Of a stretch of DNA of 64,000 bases, positions 34,701 through 43,266 are shown piece after piece. The stretch lies in the NCBI GenBank assembly GCA_023663725.1, contig JAMPGX010000003.1:124001-188000 (forward strand), read 5' to 3'. The translations under genes were made by a program, and so were the position numbers. Each line of letters starts with the position of its first letter. Within the stretch, counting starts at the first letter, position 1. A model generated the notes under the pieces. The model worked only from the letters and a program-made list of their open reading frames with translations. It was not told the origin of the DNA and ran no database searches. The DNA comes from a bacterium (lineage in GTDB: Bacteria > Bacillota > Clostridia > Lachnospirales > Lachnospiraceae).

Positions 34701-37106
34701 ATGAATGTGCGAATTGCCCTTGCGGGTAACCCAAACTGTGGAAAGACGACACTGTTCAACGCCCTGACCGGCTCTAACCAGTTTGTTGGAAACTGGCCCG
34801 GTGTCACGGTAGAGAAGAAGGAGGGGAAGCTGAAAAAGCATGAAGGTGTCATCATCACAGACCTTCCCGGTATTTATTCCCTGTCCCCCTACACGTTGGA
34901 GGAGGTGGTGGCGAGAAACTACCTGATCAGCGAACGGCCTGACGCGATCCTGAATCTCATTGACGGCACAAATCTGGAGAGGAATCTGTACCTTACGACC
35001 CAACTCACGGAGCTTGGCATTCCGGTAGTGGTTGCTATCAACATGATGGATGTGGTGGAGAAAAACGGTGATAAGATCAATACGGCGGAGCTGTCAAGGG
35101 CCTTAGGTTGTAAGGTAATAGAGATCTCCGCCCTGAAGGGAAACGGGATCATGGAGGCGGCGGAGGCGGCAGTGGATGCGGCCAGGAACGGAAAGACCAT
35201 CCCCATGCACACCTTTTCAGGAGCGGTGGAGCACGCCCTGGCCCATATCGAGGAGGCGGCGGTACACAGTATGCCGGAGGAACAGCAGAGATGGTACGCG
35301 ATCAAGCTGTTTGAGCGGGATGACAAGGTACTGGAACAGATGAAGCTGAGCGAGGCCGTGCTTGCTCATATCGAAACGGACATCAAGGCAGTGGAGGAGG
35401 AGATGGATGACGACGCGGAGTCCATCATCACCAACGAGCGGTATATTTATATCGGAAGCATCATTAAAGGCTGTCTGAAGAAAAAATCCGCGGGAAAGCT
35501 GACACATTCCGATAAGATTGACAGGATTGTCACTAACCGTTTCCTGGGACTGCCGATATTTGCAGCGATCATGTTTTTGGTGTATTATATATCCATGGTG
35601 ACGGTGGGAGCCTTCGCCACAGACTGGGTGAATGACAGTCTGTTTGGCGACGGTTTCCATCTGCTGGGCATCGGCGCTTCTGCCTATAGCGAGGCGACGG
35701 AAGAATATGGGAACGCGGCGCTGATTGTGGACGGTTATAATGCCTATGTGGAAGCAAATGGCGCAGCCCCCACGGGAGATTTCTCCTATGAAGTGACGGA
35801 TGATGAGACGTTGGAGGTGACGGTGGAGACAGCATCCCTTGCGGACTATGAGAGTGCGCTGGCGGTGATGGAGCAATGCGGCGAGGAGCCCGACCCGGCG
35901 GCTTACGGAGTATGGGTTCCCGGCATCCCTGTGCTTGTGGGGAATGGGCTTGAGGCCGCGGGTGCGGCAGACTGGCTTGCGGGGCTGATCAATGACGGCA
36001 TCGTGGCCGGTGTGGGCGCTGTTCTGGGATTCGTGCCGCAGATGTTGGTCCTGTTCCTGCTTCTGGCCTTCCTGGAGGCCTGCGGTTATATGGCGCGTAT
36101 CGCCTTTGTGCTTGACCGGATCTTCCGCAAGTTCGGTCTGTCCGGCAAGTCCTTTATTCCGATGCTGATCGGCACCGGCTGCGGTATCCCGGGCATCATG
36201 GCGTCGAGGACGATTGAAAATGAGCGTGACCGCCGTATGACGGTCATGACGACTACCTTTATCCCCTGCGGCGCGAAGGTTCCCTTTATCTCCATGGTGG
36301 CCGGCGCGATCTTCGGCGGCTCCGCATGGGTGGCGACCAGCGCGTACTTCGTGGGCATGGCGGCGATCATTATCTCCGGCATCATGTTGAAGAAGACGAG
36401 AATGTTCTCCGGCGACCCGGCTCCCTTTGTCATGGAGTTGCCAGCCTATCATATGCCCACTGTGGGCAATGTCCTGCGCTCAATGTGGGAGCGCGGATGG
36501 TCCTTCATCAAGAAGGCGGGTACAATCATCCTGCTCTCCACGATTGTGATCTGGTTTATGACTTACTTTGGATTTACAGCGGAAGGCTTTCGGATGCTTG
36601 GGGAGGAAGAGATGGATCAGTCTCTTCTCGCGGCCATCGGCAGTGCAATCGCATGGATCTTCATACCATTGGGCTGGGGCAACTGGCAGGCGACAGTGGC
36701 CTCCATCACCGGTCTGGTGGCCAAGGAGAATATCGTGGGCACAATGGGCATCCTCTACCCCGGCGGCTGGTCTGAGATCGGCGCCAACTTCAGCAGGGTG
36801 GCTGGATATTCCTTCCTGGTGTTCAATCTGTTGTGCGCGCCCTGCTTTGCGGCCATCGGCGCGATCAAGCGGGAGATGAACTGCGCGAAATGGACCTGGT
36901 TTGCCATCGGCTATCAGTGCGGGCTGGCCTATGCGGTGGCGCTGATGGTATATCAGATTGGCTCGGTGTTCACCGGCAATATGAACATCATTGGTCTGCT
37001 TGCGGCTCTGGTTATTCTCTGTGGAATGGTTTATATGCTGCTGCGGCCGTACAAAGAGGCGACGAGGCTGGCAACAAATAGGAAACTGAAAATGGCAAGG
37101 TCGTAA
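34701..37106 (+). CDS. feoB: Ferrous iron transporter B
   Basis: An 801-residue Fe(II) permease. The N-terminal G-protein domain has G1 GNPNCGKTT (residues 9-17), G2/switch I around NWPGVTVEKKEG, G3 DLPGIYSLSP and G4 INMMD. A helical GDI region follows, then the membrane part with the two Gate motifs (LLLAFLEACGYMARIAFV and GTGCGIPGIMASRT), including the conserved cysteines. There is an acidic insertion of about 80 residues (about 327-410, including DGYNAYVEANGAAPTGD) between the first and second membrane helices, outside the usual FeoB core. GTPase motifs are intact. Confidence 0.95.
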   Translation: MNVRIALAGNPNCGKTTLFNALTGSNQFVGNWPGVTVEKKEGKLKKHEGVIITDLPGIYSLSPYTLEEVVARNYLISERPDAILNLIDGTNLERNLYLTTQLTELGIPVVVAINMMDVVEKNGDKINTAELSRALGCKVIEISALKGNGIMEAAEAAVDAARNGKTIPMHTFSGAVEHALAHIEEAAVHSMPEEQQRWYAIKLFERDDKVLEQMKLSEAVLAHIETDIKAVEEEMDDDAESIITNERYIYIGSIIKGCLKKKSAGKLTHSDKIDRIVTNRFLGLPIFAAIMFLVYYISMVTVGAFATDWVNDSLFGDGFHLLGIGASAYSEATEEYGNAALIVDGYNAYVEANGAAPTGDFSYEVTDDETLEVTVETASLADYESALAVMEQCGEEPDPAAYGVWVPGIPVLVGNGLEAAGAADWLAGLINDGIVAGVGAVLGFVPQMLVLFLLLAFLEACGYMARIAFVLDRIFRKFGLSGKSFIPMLIGTGCGIPGIMASRTIENERDRRMTVMTTTFIPCGAKVPFISMVAGAIFGGSAWVATSAYFVGMAAIIISGIMLKKTRMFSGDPAPFVMELPAYHMPTVGNVLRSMWERGWSFIKKAGTIILLSTIVIWFMTYFGFTAEGFRMLGEEEMDQSLLAAIGSAIAWIFIPLGWGNWQATVASITGLVAKENIVGTMGILYPGGWSEIGANFSRVAGYSFLVFNLLCAPCFAAIGAIKREMNCAKWTWFAIGYQCGLAYAVALMVYQIGSVFTGNMNIIGLLAALVILCGMVYMLLRPYKEATRLATNRKLKMARS

Positions 37107-37196
37107 TTGTCTATGTCGGCGAATGCTTCTAAAACAGGCGTTTTCCGGCATACAAAAAATAAATGTATGGACTGGTACAGGGACGGGAGGTTTTCA

Positions 37197-37370
37197 ATGA
37201 TTGCGTGGATTATGGACAATTTAGGGACGATCATTATCAGTGTGGTTCTGGTCATCGTGGTGGCGGCTGTCATCGCCTGCATGGTACGGAATAAGAGAAG
37301 GGGAAAATCTTCCTGTGGCTGTGGGTGCGCGGGCTGTGCCATGAACGGCGCCTGCCATCCCAAACAGTGA
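37197..37370 (+). CDS. FeoB-associated Cys-rich membrane protein
   Basis: A 57-residue protein: one membrane helix (IIISVVLVIVVAAVIACMV) followed by a basic patch and a Cys-rich tail with CGCGCAGC and a later C. This is the pattern of the FeoB-associated Cys-rich family that often follows feoB and may pass or bind iron. ATG 37197 has GGGAGG 6 bases upstream; the in-frame extension to 37107 has no ribosome-binding site. Confidence 0.85.
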   Translation: MIAWIMDNLGTIIISVVLVIVVAAVIACMVRNKRRGKSSCGCGCAGCAMNGACHPKQ

Positions 37371-37381
37371 GAGCGGAGGAG

Positions 37382-37414
37382 AATGGCGCATGGCGGAGTA
37401 TGCTGTGCGCCATT
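37382..37414 (+). terminator. Hairpin at the end of the feo locus
   Basis: AATGGCGCA (37382-37390) pairs with TGCGCCATT (37406-37414). There is no U-run, so it is a weak terminator or only a stabilising hairpin. Confidence 0.4.
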
Positions 37415-37469
37415 AAATCACTCAGAAAAATGGATATGAGACAGATATGAGATAGAAAGAGAGGCACCT

Positions 37470-38186
37470 ATGTCAGAGGAAGAAAAGAAATTTTTAAATA
37501 TTACAGAGTTGAAGAAAGGCTTTGGCAGCGGGGATACCCGCCAGGAGGTGCTTCGAGGCATCAATTTTTCGGTGGCAAAAGGTGAATTCTGCGTGCTGTT
37601 GGGGCCGTCTGGCTCCGGCAAATCCACGTTGCTGAACATCATCGGAGGAATCGACGGCGCCGATTCCGGATACATATCGATAAACGGCGACAGGCTTTCG
37701 GAGATGGACGAGAAGAAGCTGACGCAGTACCGCAGGAGGCATCTGGGTTATGTTTTTCAGATGTACAATCTCATCGGGAACCTTAACGTGAAGGAAAATA
37801 TCGAGGTGGGCGCATACCTTTCAGAGCATCCGCTTGATCTGGATGAGCTGTTATATACCCTTGGCCTTTACGAACACAGGCATAAGCTGCCGAACCAGCT
37901 TTCGGGCGGACAGCAGCAGCGTGTGTCCATAGGAAGAGCAATCGTGAAAAATCCGGATATCCTTCTCTGCGATGAGCCCACCGGAGCACTTGATTACAGC
38001 ACATCGAAGGAAATATTGAAGCTGATCGAGGACGTGAACCAAAAGTATGGGAACACGGTTATTATGGTCACACACAATGAGGCGATCCGCAATATGGCGG
38101 ATCATGTGGTAAAGCTGCGCGACGGCAGAGTGCGCCATAATGAAATCAACCAAAATAAAATATCCGCGGCGGAATTGGAATGGTAG
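37470..38186 (+). CDS. ABC transporter ATP-binding protein (MacB/LolD type)
   Basis: A 238-residue ATPase with Walker [10 protein letters not shown] (about residues 49-57), Q-loop YVFQMYNLI, signature LSGGQQQR, Walker [12 protein letters not shown] and switch MVTHNE. The sequence [16 protein letters not shown] is typical of the LolD/MacB/FtsE-like group that pairs with FtsX-domain permeases, as the next gene does. The coding region ends ten bases before the permease start, so the two form an operon. Confidence 0.93.
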   Translation: MSEEEKKFLNITELKKGFGSGDTRQEVLRGINFSVAKGEFCVLLGPSGSGKSTLLNIIGGIDGADSGYISINGDRLSEMDEKKLTQYRRRHLGYVFQMYNLIGNLNVKENIEVGAYLSEHPLDLDELLYTLGLYEHRHKLPNQLSGGQQQRVSIGRAIVKNPDILLCDEPTGALDYSTSKEILKLIEDVNQKYGNTVIMVTHNEAIRNMADHVVKLRDGRVRHNEINQNKISAAELEW

Positions 38187-38196
38187 GGGGATGAAG

Positions 38197-40524
38197 ATGC
38201 GAAATAGAACAATCAAAAATCCCCTCACCAGAAGGATTCCCCGGGAACTGGTGGGCGACTGGAAAAAATATTTTGTGGTGAGCCTGTTTCTGATTCTCAC
38301 AATCGGTTTTGTATCAGGGATGTATGTGGCAAACGGAAGCATGGAGATATCGGCCGATAAAGGCAGGACAGAATACCAATTGGAAAACGGTCATTTTGAA
38401 TTGGAGAAAGCTGCGGAAGAAGAGCTTATCGCATCTATCGAGAGCGGCGAAAAAGTGGCCGGAGTATACGAGAATTTTTTCAGAAATGAGACAGAGGATA
38501 TTGAGGGCGACGGAGTCGGTGACGGAACGGTCAGGGTATATGTCAGGAGCGATGATGTCAATCTGGCCTGTCTGTTGGACGGGCGCCTTCCGGAGAACGG
38601 GAATGAGATCGCCATTGACCGTATGCATGCGGATAATGTGGGCATACAGACAGGAGACGTCATCACGGTGGGCGGTCAGAACTATGAGGTTGTAGGATTG
38701 CTCTCCTATGTCAATTACTACACACTCCATGAAAAAAGCACGGATTTTATGTTTGACGCGATTCAGTTTGATGTGGCGATGGTGACGCGGGAGGGCTTCG
38801 CGCGACTGGGCAGCACTATCCATTATTGCTACGCGTGGAAGTATCTGGAACAGCCGAACGATGAAAAAGAGGAGAAACGGCTTTCTGACGATTTTCTGAA
38901 GGCTCTGCTTACGCAGACAATTACGGCGGACAATGAACTCCTGGACTATATGCCTGCCTATGCGAATCCGGCCATTCATTTTGCGACGGATGACATGGGC
39001 TCGGATAAGGCGATGGGCGGCACCCTGCTGGATATCCTGATTGTGATAATTGCGTTTATCTTTGCGGTGACGATCAGCAATACGATTGTCAAAGAGGCGT
39101 CGGTGATCGGGACGCTCCGTGCTTCCGGCTACAGCAAAAGGGAGCTGATCTTGCATTACCTTTCCACCCCTGTTATCGTTACGCTGATCTCGGCAGTACT
39201 TGGCAATCTTCTGGGGTATACGGTATTCAAAAGCGTCGTGGTGTCCATGTACTATAACAGTTACAGCCTGCCCGTATATGAAACGATATGGAACCCCGAA
39301 GCCTTTTTTAAGACGACCCTAATCCCCATGGCACTCATGCTAGTTGTCAATCTGGCTGTCATTGTCAAAATGTTTAGACATACGCCGTTACAGTTTTTGC
39401 GCCATGACTTAAAGAAAACCAAGCGGAAAAAGGCGTTGCGGCTTCCTCAATGGACGTTTTATAATCGGTTTCGCCTCCGCGTTATCCTGCAGAATCTGCC
39501 GAATTATATGATTTTGTTCGTGGGCATCCTGTTCATTGCCACCATGCTTTCCATGGCGGTGGGAATGCCGGATACTCTGAACTATTACAAAGAGAATGCT
39601 GGGGATATGATGTTCTCGAAATACCAGTATGTGCTGAAAGCCTGTGAGGACGAGGACGGGAATACGATTGTTACAGAAAATGCCGAAGCCGAGAAATTTG
39701 CCCTGACGTCACTTTTGAGAAAAGGTGATGCCATTGACGAGGAGGTTTCGGTATATGGGATTGCGGAAAACAGCAGATATGTAATGATTGGCGGGTTGGA
39801 TGGACTTAAGGAGAATGAGGTATATGTCTCCTCCTCCTTTGCCAAGAAATACGAACTGTCCGTTGGCAATACAGTTTCCTTGGATGAGAAGTATGAAAAT
39901 AAATGCTTCCAATTTGAAGTGGCAGGGATTTATGACGGGTATGTCAGCCTTGCAATTTTTATGCCGATACAGAATTACTGCCGAGTATTTGATCATGCAG
40001 AGGGGGAATTTGACGGATATCTGTCCGATACGGAAATTGCGGATGTAGGGGAAGAAAATATTGCTACGGTCATTACTGAGCAGGATATCACGAAGATGTG
40101 CGACCAGCTTGACCATTCCATGGGAAGTTATATGCAGTATTTCCAGATCCTGTGTATCCTCCTGTCGGCGGCGTTGATTTATCTGCTCACCAAGATTGTT
40201 ATTGAGAAGAACGAAAATGCAATCTCCATGGTCAAAATCTTAGGCTATGAAAATCGGGAAATTGCAGGGCTGTACCTCTTTTCTACCACTATCGTCGTGG
40301 TGATTTTGGATGCCGCCAGTACATTCCTGGGCACACTTGTCATGGCGCAGGTATGGAAGGCGATCATGGCTAAATTCAGCGGATGGTTTCCGTTCCGGAT
40401 TGCTCCGGCCGGATATGCGAAGATATTTGTTCTTATCCTGATTGGTTATCTGCTTGTTATGGCATTTGATTTCAGGCGGATTAAAAAGATCTCCATGGAT
40501 GAGGCGTTAAAGAATGTAGAATGA
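38197..40524 (+). CDS. FtsX-family ABC permease with two large outer domains
   Basis: A 775-residue permease: helix 1 near residues 26-46, an outer domain of about 240 residues, three helices with the first FtsX module (SVIGTLRASGYSKRELILHY), a second outer domain, then three closing helices with the second module (AISMVKILGYENREIAGLYL). This two-FtsX layout fits peptide or antibiotic exporters and lipoprotein-type mechanotransmitters rather than importers. ATG 38191 and 38197 are both possible; 38197 has better spacing to GGGGG. No sensor kinase is adjacent. Substrate unknown. Confidence 0.88.
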   Translation: MRNRTIKNPLTRRIPRELVGDWKKYFVVSLFLILTIGFVSGMYVANGSMEISADKGRTEYQLENGHFELEKAAEEELIASIESGEKVAGVYENFFRNETEDIEGDGVGDGTVRVYVRSDDVNLACLLDGRLPENGNEIAIDRMHADNVGIQTGDVITVGGQNYEVVGLLSYVNYYTLHEKSTDFMFDAIQFDVAMVTREGFARLGSTIHYCYAWKYLEQPNDEKEEKRLSDDFLKALLTQTITADNELLDYMPAYANPAIHFATDDMGSDKAMGGTLLDILIVIIAFIFAVTISNTIVKEASVIGTLRASGYSKRELILHYLSTPVIVTLISAVLGNLLGYTVFKSVVVSMYYNSYSLPVYETIWNPEAFFKTTLIPMALMLVVNLAVIVKMFRHTPLQFLRHDLKKTKRKKALRLPQWTFYNRFRLRVILQNLPNYMILFVGILFIATMLSMAVGMPDTLNYYKENAGDMMFSKYQYVLKACEDEDGNTIVTENAEAEKFALTSLLRKGDAIDEEVSVYGIAENSRYVMIGGLDGLKENEVYVSSSFAKKYELSVGNTVSLDEKYENKCFQFEVAGIYDGYVSLAIFMPIQNYCRVFDHAEGEFDGYLSDTEIADVGEENIATVITEQDITKMCDQLDHSMGSYMQYFQILCILLSAALIYLLTKIVIEKNENAISMVKILGYENREIAGLYLFSTTIVVVILDAASTFLGTLVMAQVWKAIMAKFSGWFPFRIAPAGYAKIFVLILIGYLLVMAFDFRRIKKISMDEALKNVE

Positions 40525-40625
40525 GGAATAATGCAAAATATAACAAAAACACTGACGGAACAGTCAGTATAAGCATGGTAAATTTGTCTAAAAAACAGCG
40601 AGTATAAATTTGTGTAAAATGTCCT

Positions 40626-40655
40626 TTGATTTTGAAAGGTGAAAAATAGTATAAT
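40626..40655 (+). promoter_or_regulatory. Sigma-A promoter of the MATE gene
   Basis: TTGATT (40626-40631), 18 bases, perfect TATAAT (40650-40655). Transcription would begin about 110 bases before the start codon. Confidence 0.6.
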
Positions 40656-40683
40656 ACTACTCAGAAATTAAATCATGCGAAAC

Positions 40684-40754
40684 AAACGACACATGTGGCG
40701 CGCCGCGCGTAAATCTGATTACGGTACAGGTGCTGCAGGTGTCGTTTTTTTTTG
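40684..40754 (+). promoter_or_regulatory. Leader attenuator in front of the MATE pump
   Basis: AAACGACAC (40684-40692) pairs with GTGTCGTTT (40739-40747), immediately followed by more Ts (nine or more in all). Between the arms lie a self-complementary GGCGCGCC and an ACAGGTG that can instead pair with CACATGT on the 5' side, giving a possible antiterminator. A reading frame from ATG 40675 (MRNKRHMWRAARKSDYG and onward) runs through the terminator and ends at the TGA just before the MATE start. The arrangement resembles drug-resistance attenuators; the ligand is unknown. Confidence 0.55.
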
Positions 40755-40775
40755 CGTAAAAAAGGAGAATTGATT

Positions 40776-42143
40776 ATGGAAAACAGTAATTATCTTGGTA
40801 CGGAAAGAGTGGGGAAGCTGTTGCAAAAGTTTGCAATCCCATGCATCTGTTCCCTTATCATCTCATGTCTCTACAACATTGTAGATCAGATATTTGTGGG
40901 CAACGGTGTGGGCTATCTGGGCAATGCCGCTACCGGCGTGATCTTCCCGATTACGGTAGTGGGGTGGGGCTTAAGCCTGTTTTTTGGCGATGGTGCTGCA
41001 GCTGCCTTGAGCGTTTCTTTGGGGCGTGGGGAAACAAAGGACATCCATAGGAGCGTAGGTAATGCAATCCTTGGATCGTTTCTGTCCGGCGTTGTTGTGG
41101 TTGCCGTTGCTTATCTTTGGGGTGACGGCCTGTTGCGCCTTATTGGTGCGACGGATGCAAACATACAGATGGCATACGACTATGGCGTAATCATCTTTGC
41201 CATGATGCCCTTTGCCATGACGCAGAATACTCTGGCCTCTATCATTCGGGCGGACGGCAGCCCTCAATACGCCATGATTGCCATGCTTACCGGTGCAGTC
41301 ATTAATATCATCGGCGATCCGGTTGCCATCTTTGCACTTGATATGGGAATTAAGGGGGCGGCATGGGCTACTATTCTGGGGCAGTTTGTCAGCTTCCTGA
41401 TCTGTGCGGCTTATTTAAGGCATCCTAAGACTTTTCGGGTGGGCGTCGGCAGTTTTAGGCCGAGCAAGGTGCTTTTAAAGTCGGTAATGGCTCTTGGGGC
41501 CTCCAGTTTTCTGACACAGCTTTCCATCGTGGTTATTACGGTTGTCAACAATATTCTGCTGGTAAAGTATGGTGCCGGTTCTGCTTATGGCGCAGATATT
41601 CCACTGGCGGCATTTGTGGTCATTATGAAGCTTTTCCAGATTGTGTTGAACGTTGCCATAGGCATTGCCGCGGGCGCACAGCCGATCGTGGGCTATAATT
41701 ATGGCGCGGGGAACTATGGACGGGTACGGGAGCTGCTGAAGCTGATGATAAAGTGGACGGCTGTAGTGGGTTTGGTCTGCACCGTCCTGTTTGAGACTGT
41801 TCCCGGCGTGTTCATCAGGATGTTCGGTTCGGCGGACGCCCCTGTTTATTATAATTTTGCCATACTCTGCCTGCGGATCTATCTTTCTCTTATTCTTGTT
41901 ACCTGCATCCAGAAGGTCTGCGCAATCTTCCTGCAGTCCATCGGTAAGGCAAAAGCCGCTGTGCCGTTGTCCATCCTGCGAGATGCACTGCTGATTGCTT
42001 TTTCACTTTTGATCCCTGCAGTCATGGGAGTTACCGGCATTTTCTGGGCAGCTCCGACTGCGGATGTGATTGCCATTTCTGTTACGGTGGCAGTTATGGT
42101 TCGGGTATGGAAGGAATTAGGGCAGGAAAAGAAAGCGCAGTAG
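40776..42143 (+). CDS. MATE family efflux transporter
   Basis: A 455-residue multidrug/toxin antiporter with 12 hydrophobic segments and the repeated MATE halves: GVIFPITVVGWGLSLFFGDG and NIIGDPVAIFALDMGIKGAA in the first, IGIAAGAQPIVGYNYGAGNY in the second. ATG 40776 lies 8 bases after AAAGGAG. Its leader contains a terminator hairpin, suggesting induction by a compound or by translational stress. The substrate cannot be inferred. Confidence 0.92.
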   Translation: MENSNYLGTERVGKLLQKFAIPCICSLIISCLYNIVDQIFVGNGVGYLGNAATGVIFPITVVGWGLSLFFGDGAAAALSVSLGRGETKDIHRSVGNAILGSFLSGVVVVAVAYLWGDGLLRLIGATDANIQMAYDYGVIIFAMMPFAMTQNTLASIIRADGSPQYAMIAMLTGAVINIIGDPVAIFALDMGIKGAAWATILGQFVSFLICAAYLRHPKTFRVGVGSFRPSKVLLKSVMALGASSFLTQLSIVVITVVNNILLVKYGAGSAYGADIPLAAFVVIMKLFQIVLNVAIGIAAGAQPIVGYNYGAGNYGRVRELLKLMIKWTAVVGLVCTVLFETVPGVFIRMFGSADAPVYYNFAILCLRIYLSLILVTCIQKVCAIFLQSIGKAKAAVPLSILRDALLIAFSLLIPAVMGVTGIFWAAPTADVIAISVTVAVMVRVWKELGQEKKAQ

Positions 42144-42190
42144 CCTGCTGCGACAGCTATCCGGCCTTCCCGTCGGGAAACGGATTTATT

Positions 42191-42757
42191 TTACTTTTTA
42201 AGCCGTAGCCCGTCTTTGAAAGCCTCGCCCACTCTCTCTGCAACCCTGTAGTACCCATGGGTATAAGGGTCAAAGGCGATTGCGTTCACCAGAGACATAT
42301 CAACTCGGTCACCGTCCATGACATGTTCGTCAGCCGTGACATTTACGACCCTGCCGATGACGCCGCATCCGTATTCCCCGCTCTGATATTCGATGAATTC
42401 GCACTCCAGGCAGAGCGGGAATTCATTGATAATGGGAGCGTCCACTATCTCGGATTTGCTGGCCGTCAGGCCGCTGTTCGCCAATTTGTCTGCAACTCTG
42501 TTACCCGATTCAACGCCGAAATAGTCTGCCTCGACCACATGGGCTGCGTCGGCAATGCTTACGGTAAAAGCGCCCCTTGCCTTGATGTTTTTCACCGTTT
42601 TGTGGGTTTCCGTTAAGTTGAGGGCTACCATATTTCTCTCCTGCATAGTGCCCCAGGCGGCATTCATGACATTGACACTGCCGTCTTCATTGTAGGTTGC
42701 CACCATTAAAACAGGCATCGGGAAAATACCTTCAGTAATATTCAGTTTTTTTCTCAT
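42191..42757 (-). CDS. Flavin reductase-like (flavoredoxin) protein
   Basis: A 188-residue FMN-binding protein of the flavoredoxin/DIM6-NTAB type. It begins KLNITEGIFPMPVLMVAT and has the flavin-contact stretch VNVMNAAWGTMQERNMVALN, then RGAFTVSIADAAHVVEADYFG. The members reduce flavins or serve as small electron carriers. It is divergent from the HxlR gene across 107 bases containing face-to-face promoters and a short inverted repeat, so HxlR is its likely regulator. Confidence 0.88.
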   Translation of the reverse strand: MRKKLNITEGIFPMPVLMVATYNEDGSVNVMNAAWGTMQERNMVALNLTETHKTVKNIKARGAFTVSIADAAHVVEADYFGVESGNRVADKLANSGLTASKSEIVDAPIINEFPLCLECEFIEYQSGEYGCGVIGRVVNVTADEHVMDGDRVDMSLVNAIAFDPYTHGYYRVAERVGEAFKDGLRLKK

Positions 42758-42784
42758 TGTGATTACCTCGCTTTCCGAATAGGA

Positions 42785-42813
42785 TTGACAGAACCTGAGT
42801 CCTTATATATAAT
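42785..42813 (+). promoter_or_regulatory. Sigma-A promoter of the HxlR gene
   Basis: Perfect TTGACA (42785-42790), 17 bases, perfect TATAAT (42808-42813). Confidence 0.8.
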
Positions 42814-42839
42814 TGTAACAGGTAGTGTAAAAAGTACAA
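42812..42839 (-). promoter_or_regulatory. Promoter of the flavin reductase gene
   Basis: Minus strand TTGTAC (42839-42834), 16 bases, TACAAT (42817-42812). Its -10 box overlaps the -10 of the opposing HxlR promoter, so the two cannot fire together. Confidence 0.55.
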
Positions 42840-42844
42840 GTACT
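42833..42844. promoter_or_regulatory. HxlR-type operator candidate
   Basis: AGTAC-AA-GTACT inverted repeat, overlapping the -35 of the flavin reductase promoter and downstream of the HxlR -10. GTAC-type half-sites are known for HxlR/YodB-family regulators. Confidence 0.55.
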
Positions 42845-42864
42845 ATCTTGAAGGAAAGTGTAAG

Positions 42865-43266
42865 ATGATAAAAAACTATATTGATAAGGCCAATTTTGAG
42901 GACACAGGATTCAGCTATACGCTGTCGTTGATATCCGGTAGGCACAAGATGGTGATTCTGTATTGTCTGATGGAGTTTGAGGTCGTAAGATTCAATGAAC
43001 TAAAACGATATCTGAAAAATGTCTCAGACAAAACGCTCAGCAATAATCTGAAGGAGCTGGAGGCAGACCGGCTCATAGTCAGAAAGGAATATCCCCAGAT
43101 ACCGCCCCGAGTTGAATACAGTCTGAGCGACAGGGGAAAGTCCCTGATGCGTGTTTTAGATGAGCTGTGCGTCTGGGGCGAAAACAACAGAGAGGAGACA
43201 TTACATGAAAGAAAAAACCTTGGCGAAGGTGCTTTCCCAGCGGGAGATCGCTCCACGCATCTATGA
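42865..43266 (+). CDS. HxlR-family winged-helix regulator with read-through tail
   Basis: A 133-residue protein whose first 110 residues are a complete HxlR domain: TLSLISGRHKMVILYCLMEF, FNELKRYLKNVSDKTLSNNL, LEADRLIVRKEYPQIPPRVE and YSLSDRGKSLMRVLDELCVW. HxlR members respond to redox or electrophile stress. The frame has no stop after the usual end (CVWGENN) and continues about 20 residues into the 5' part of pyrK, overlapping it by 62 bases. The tail HERKNLGEGAFPAGDRSTHL is simply pyrK's leader read in another frame. This suggests the native stop was lost when the gene was joined to pyrK. Confidence 0.85.
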   Translation: MIKNYIDKANFEDTGFSYTLSLISGRHKMVILYCLMEFEVVRFNELKRYLKNVSDKTLSNNLKELEADRLIVRKEYPQIPPRVEYSLSDRGKSLMRVLDELCVWGENNREETLHERKNLGEGAFPAGDRSTHL

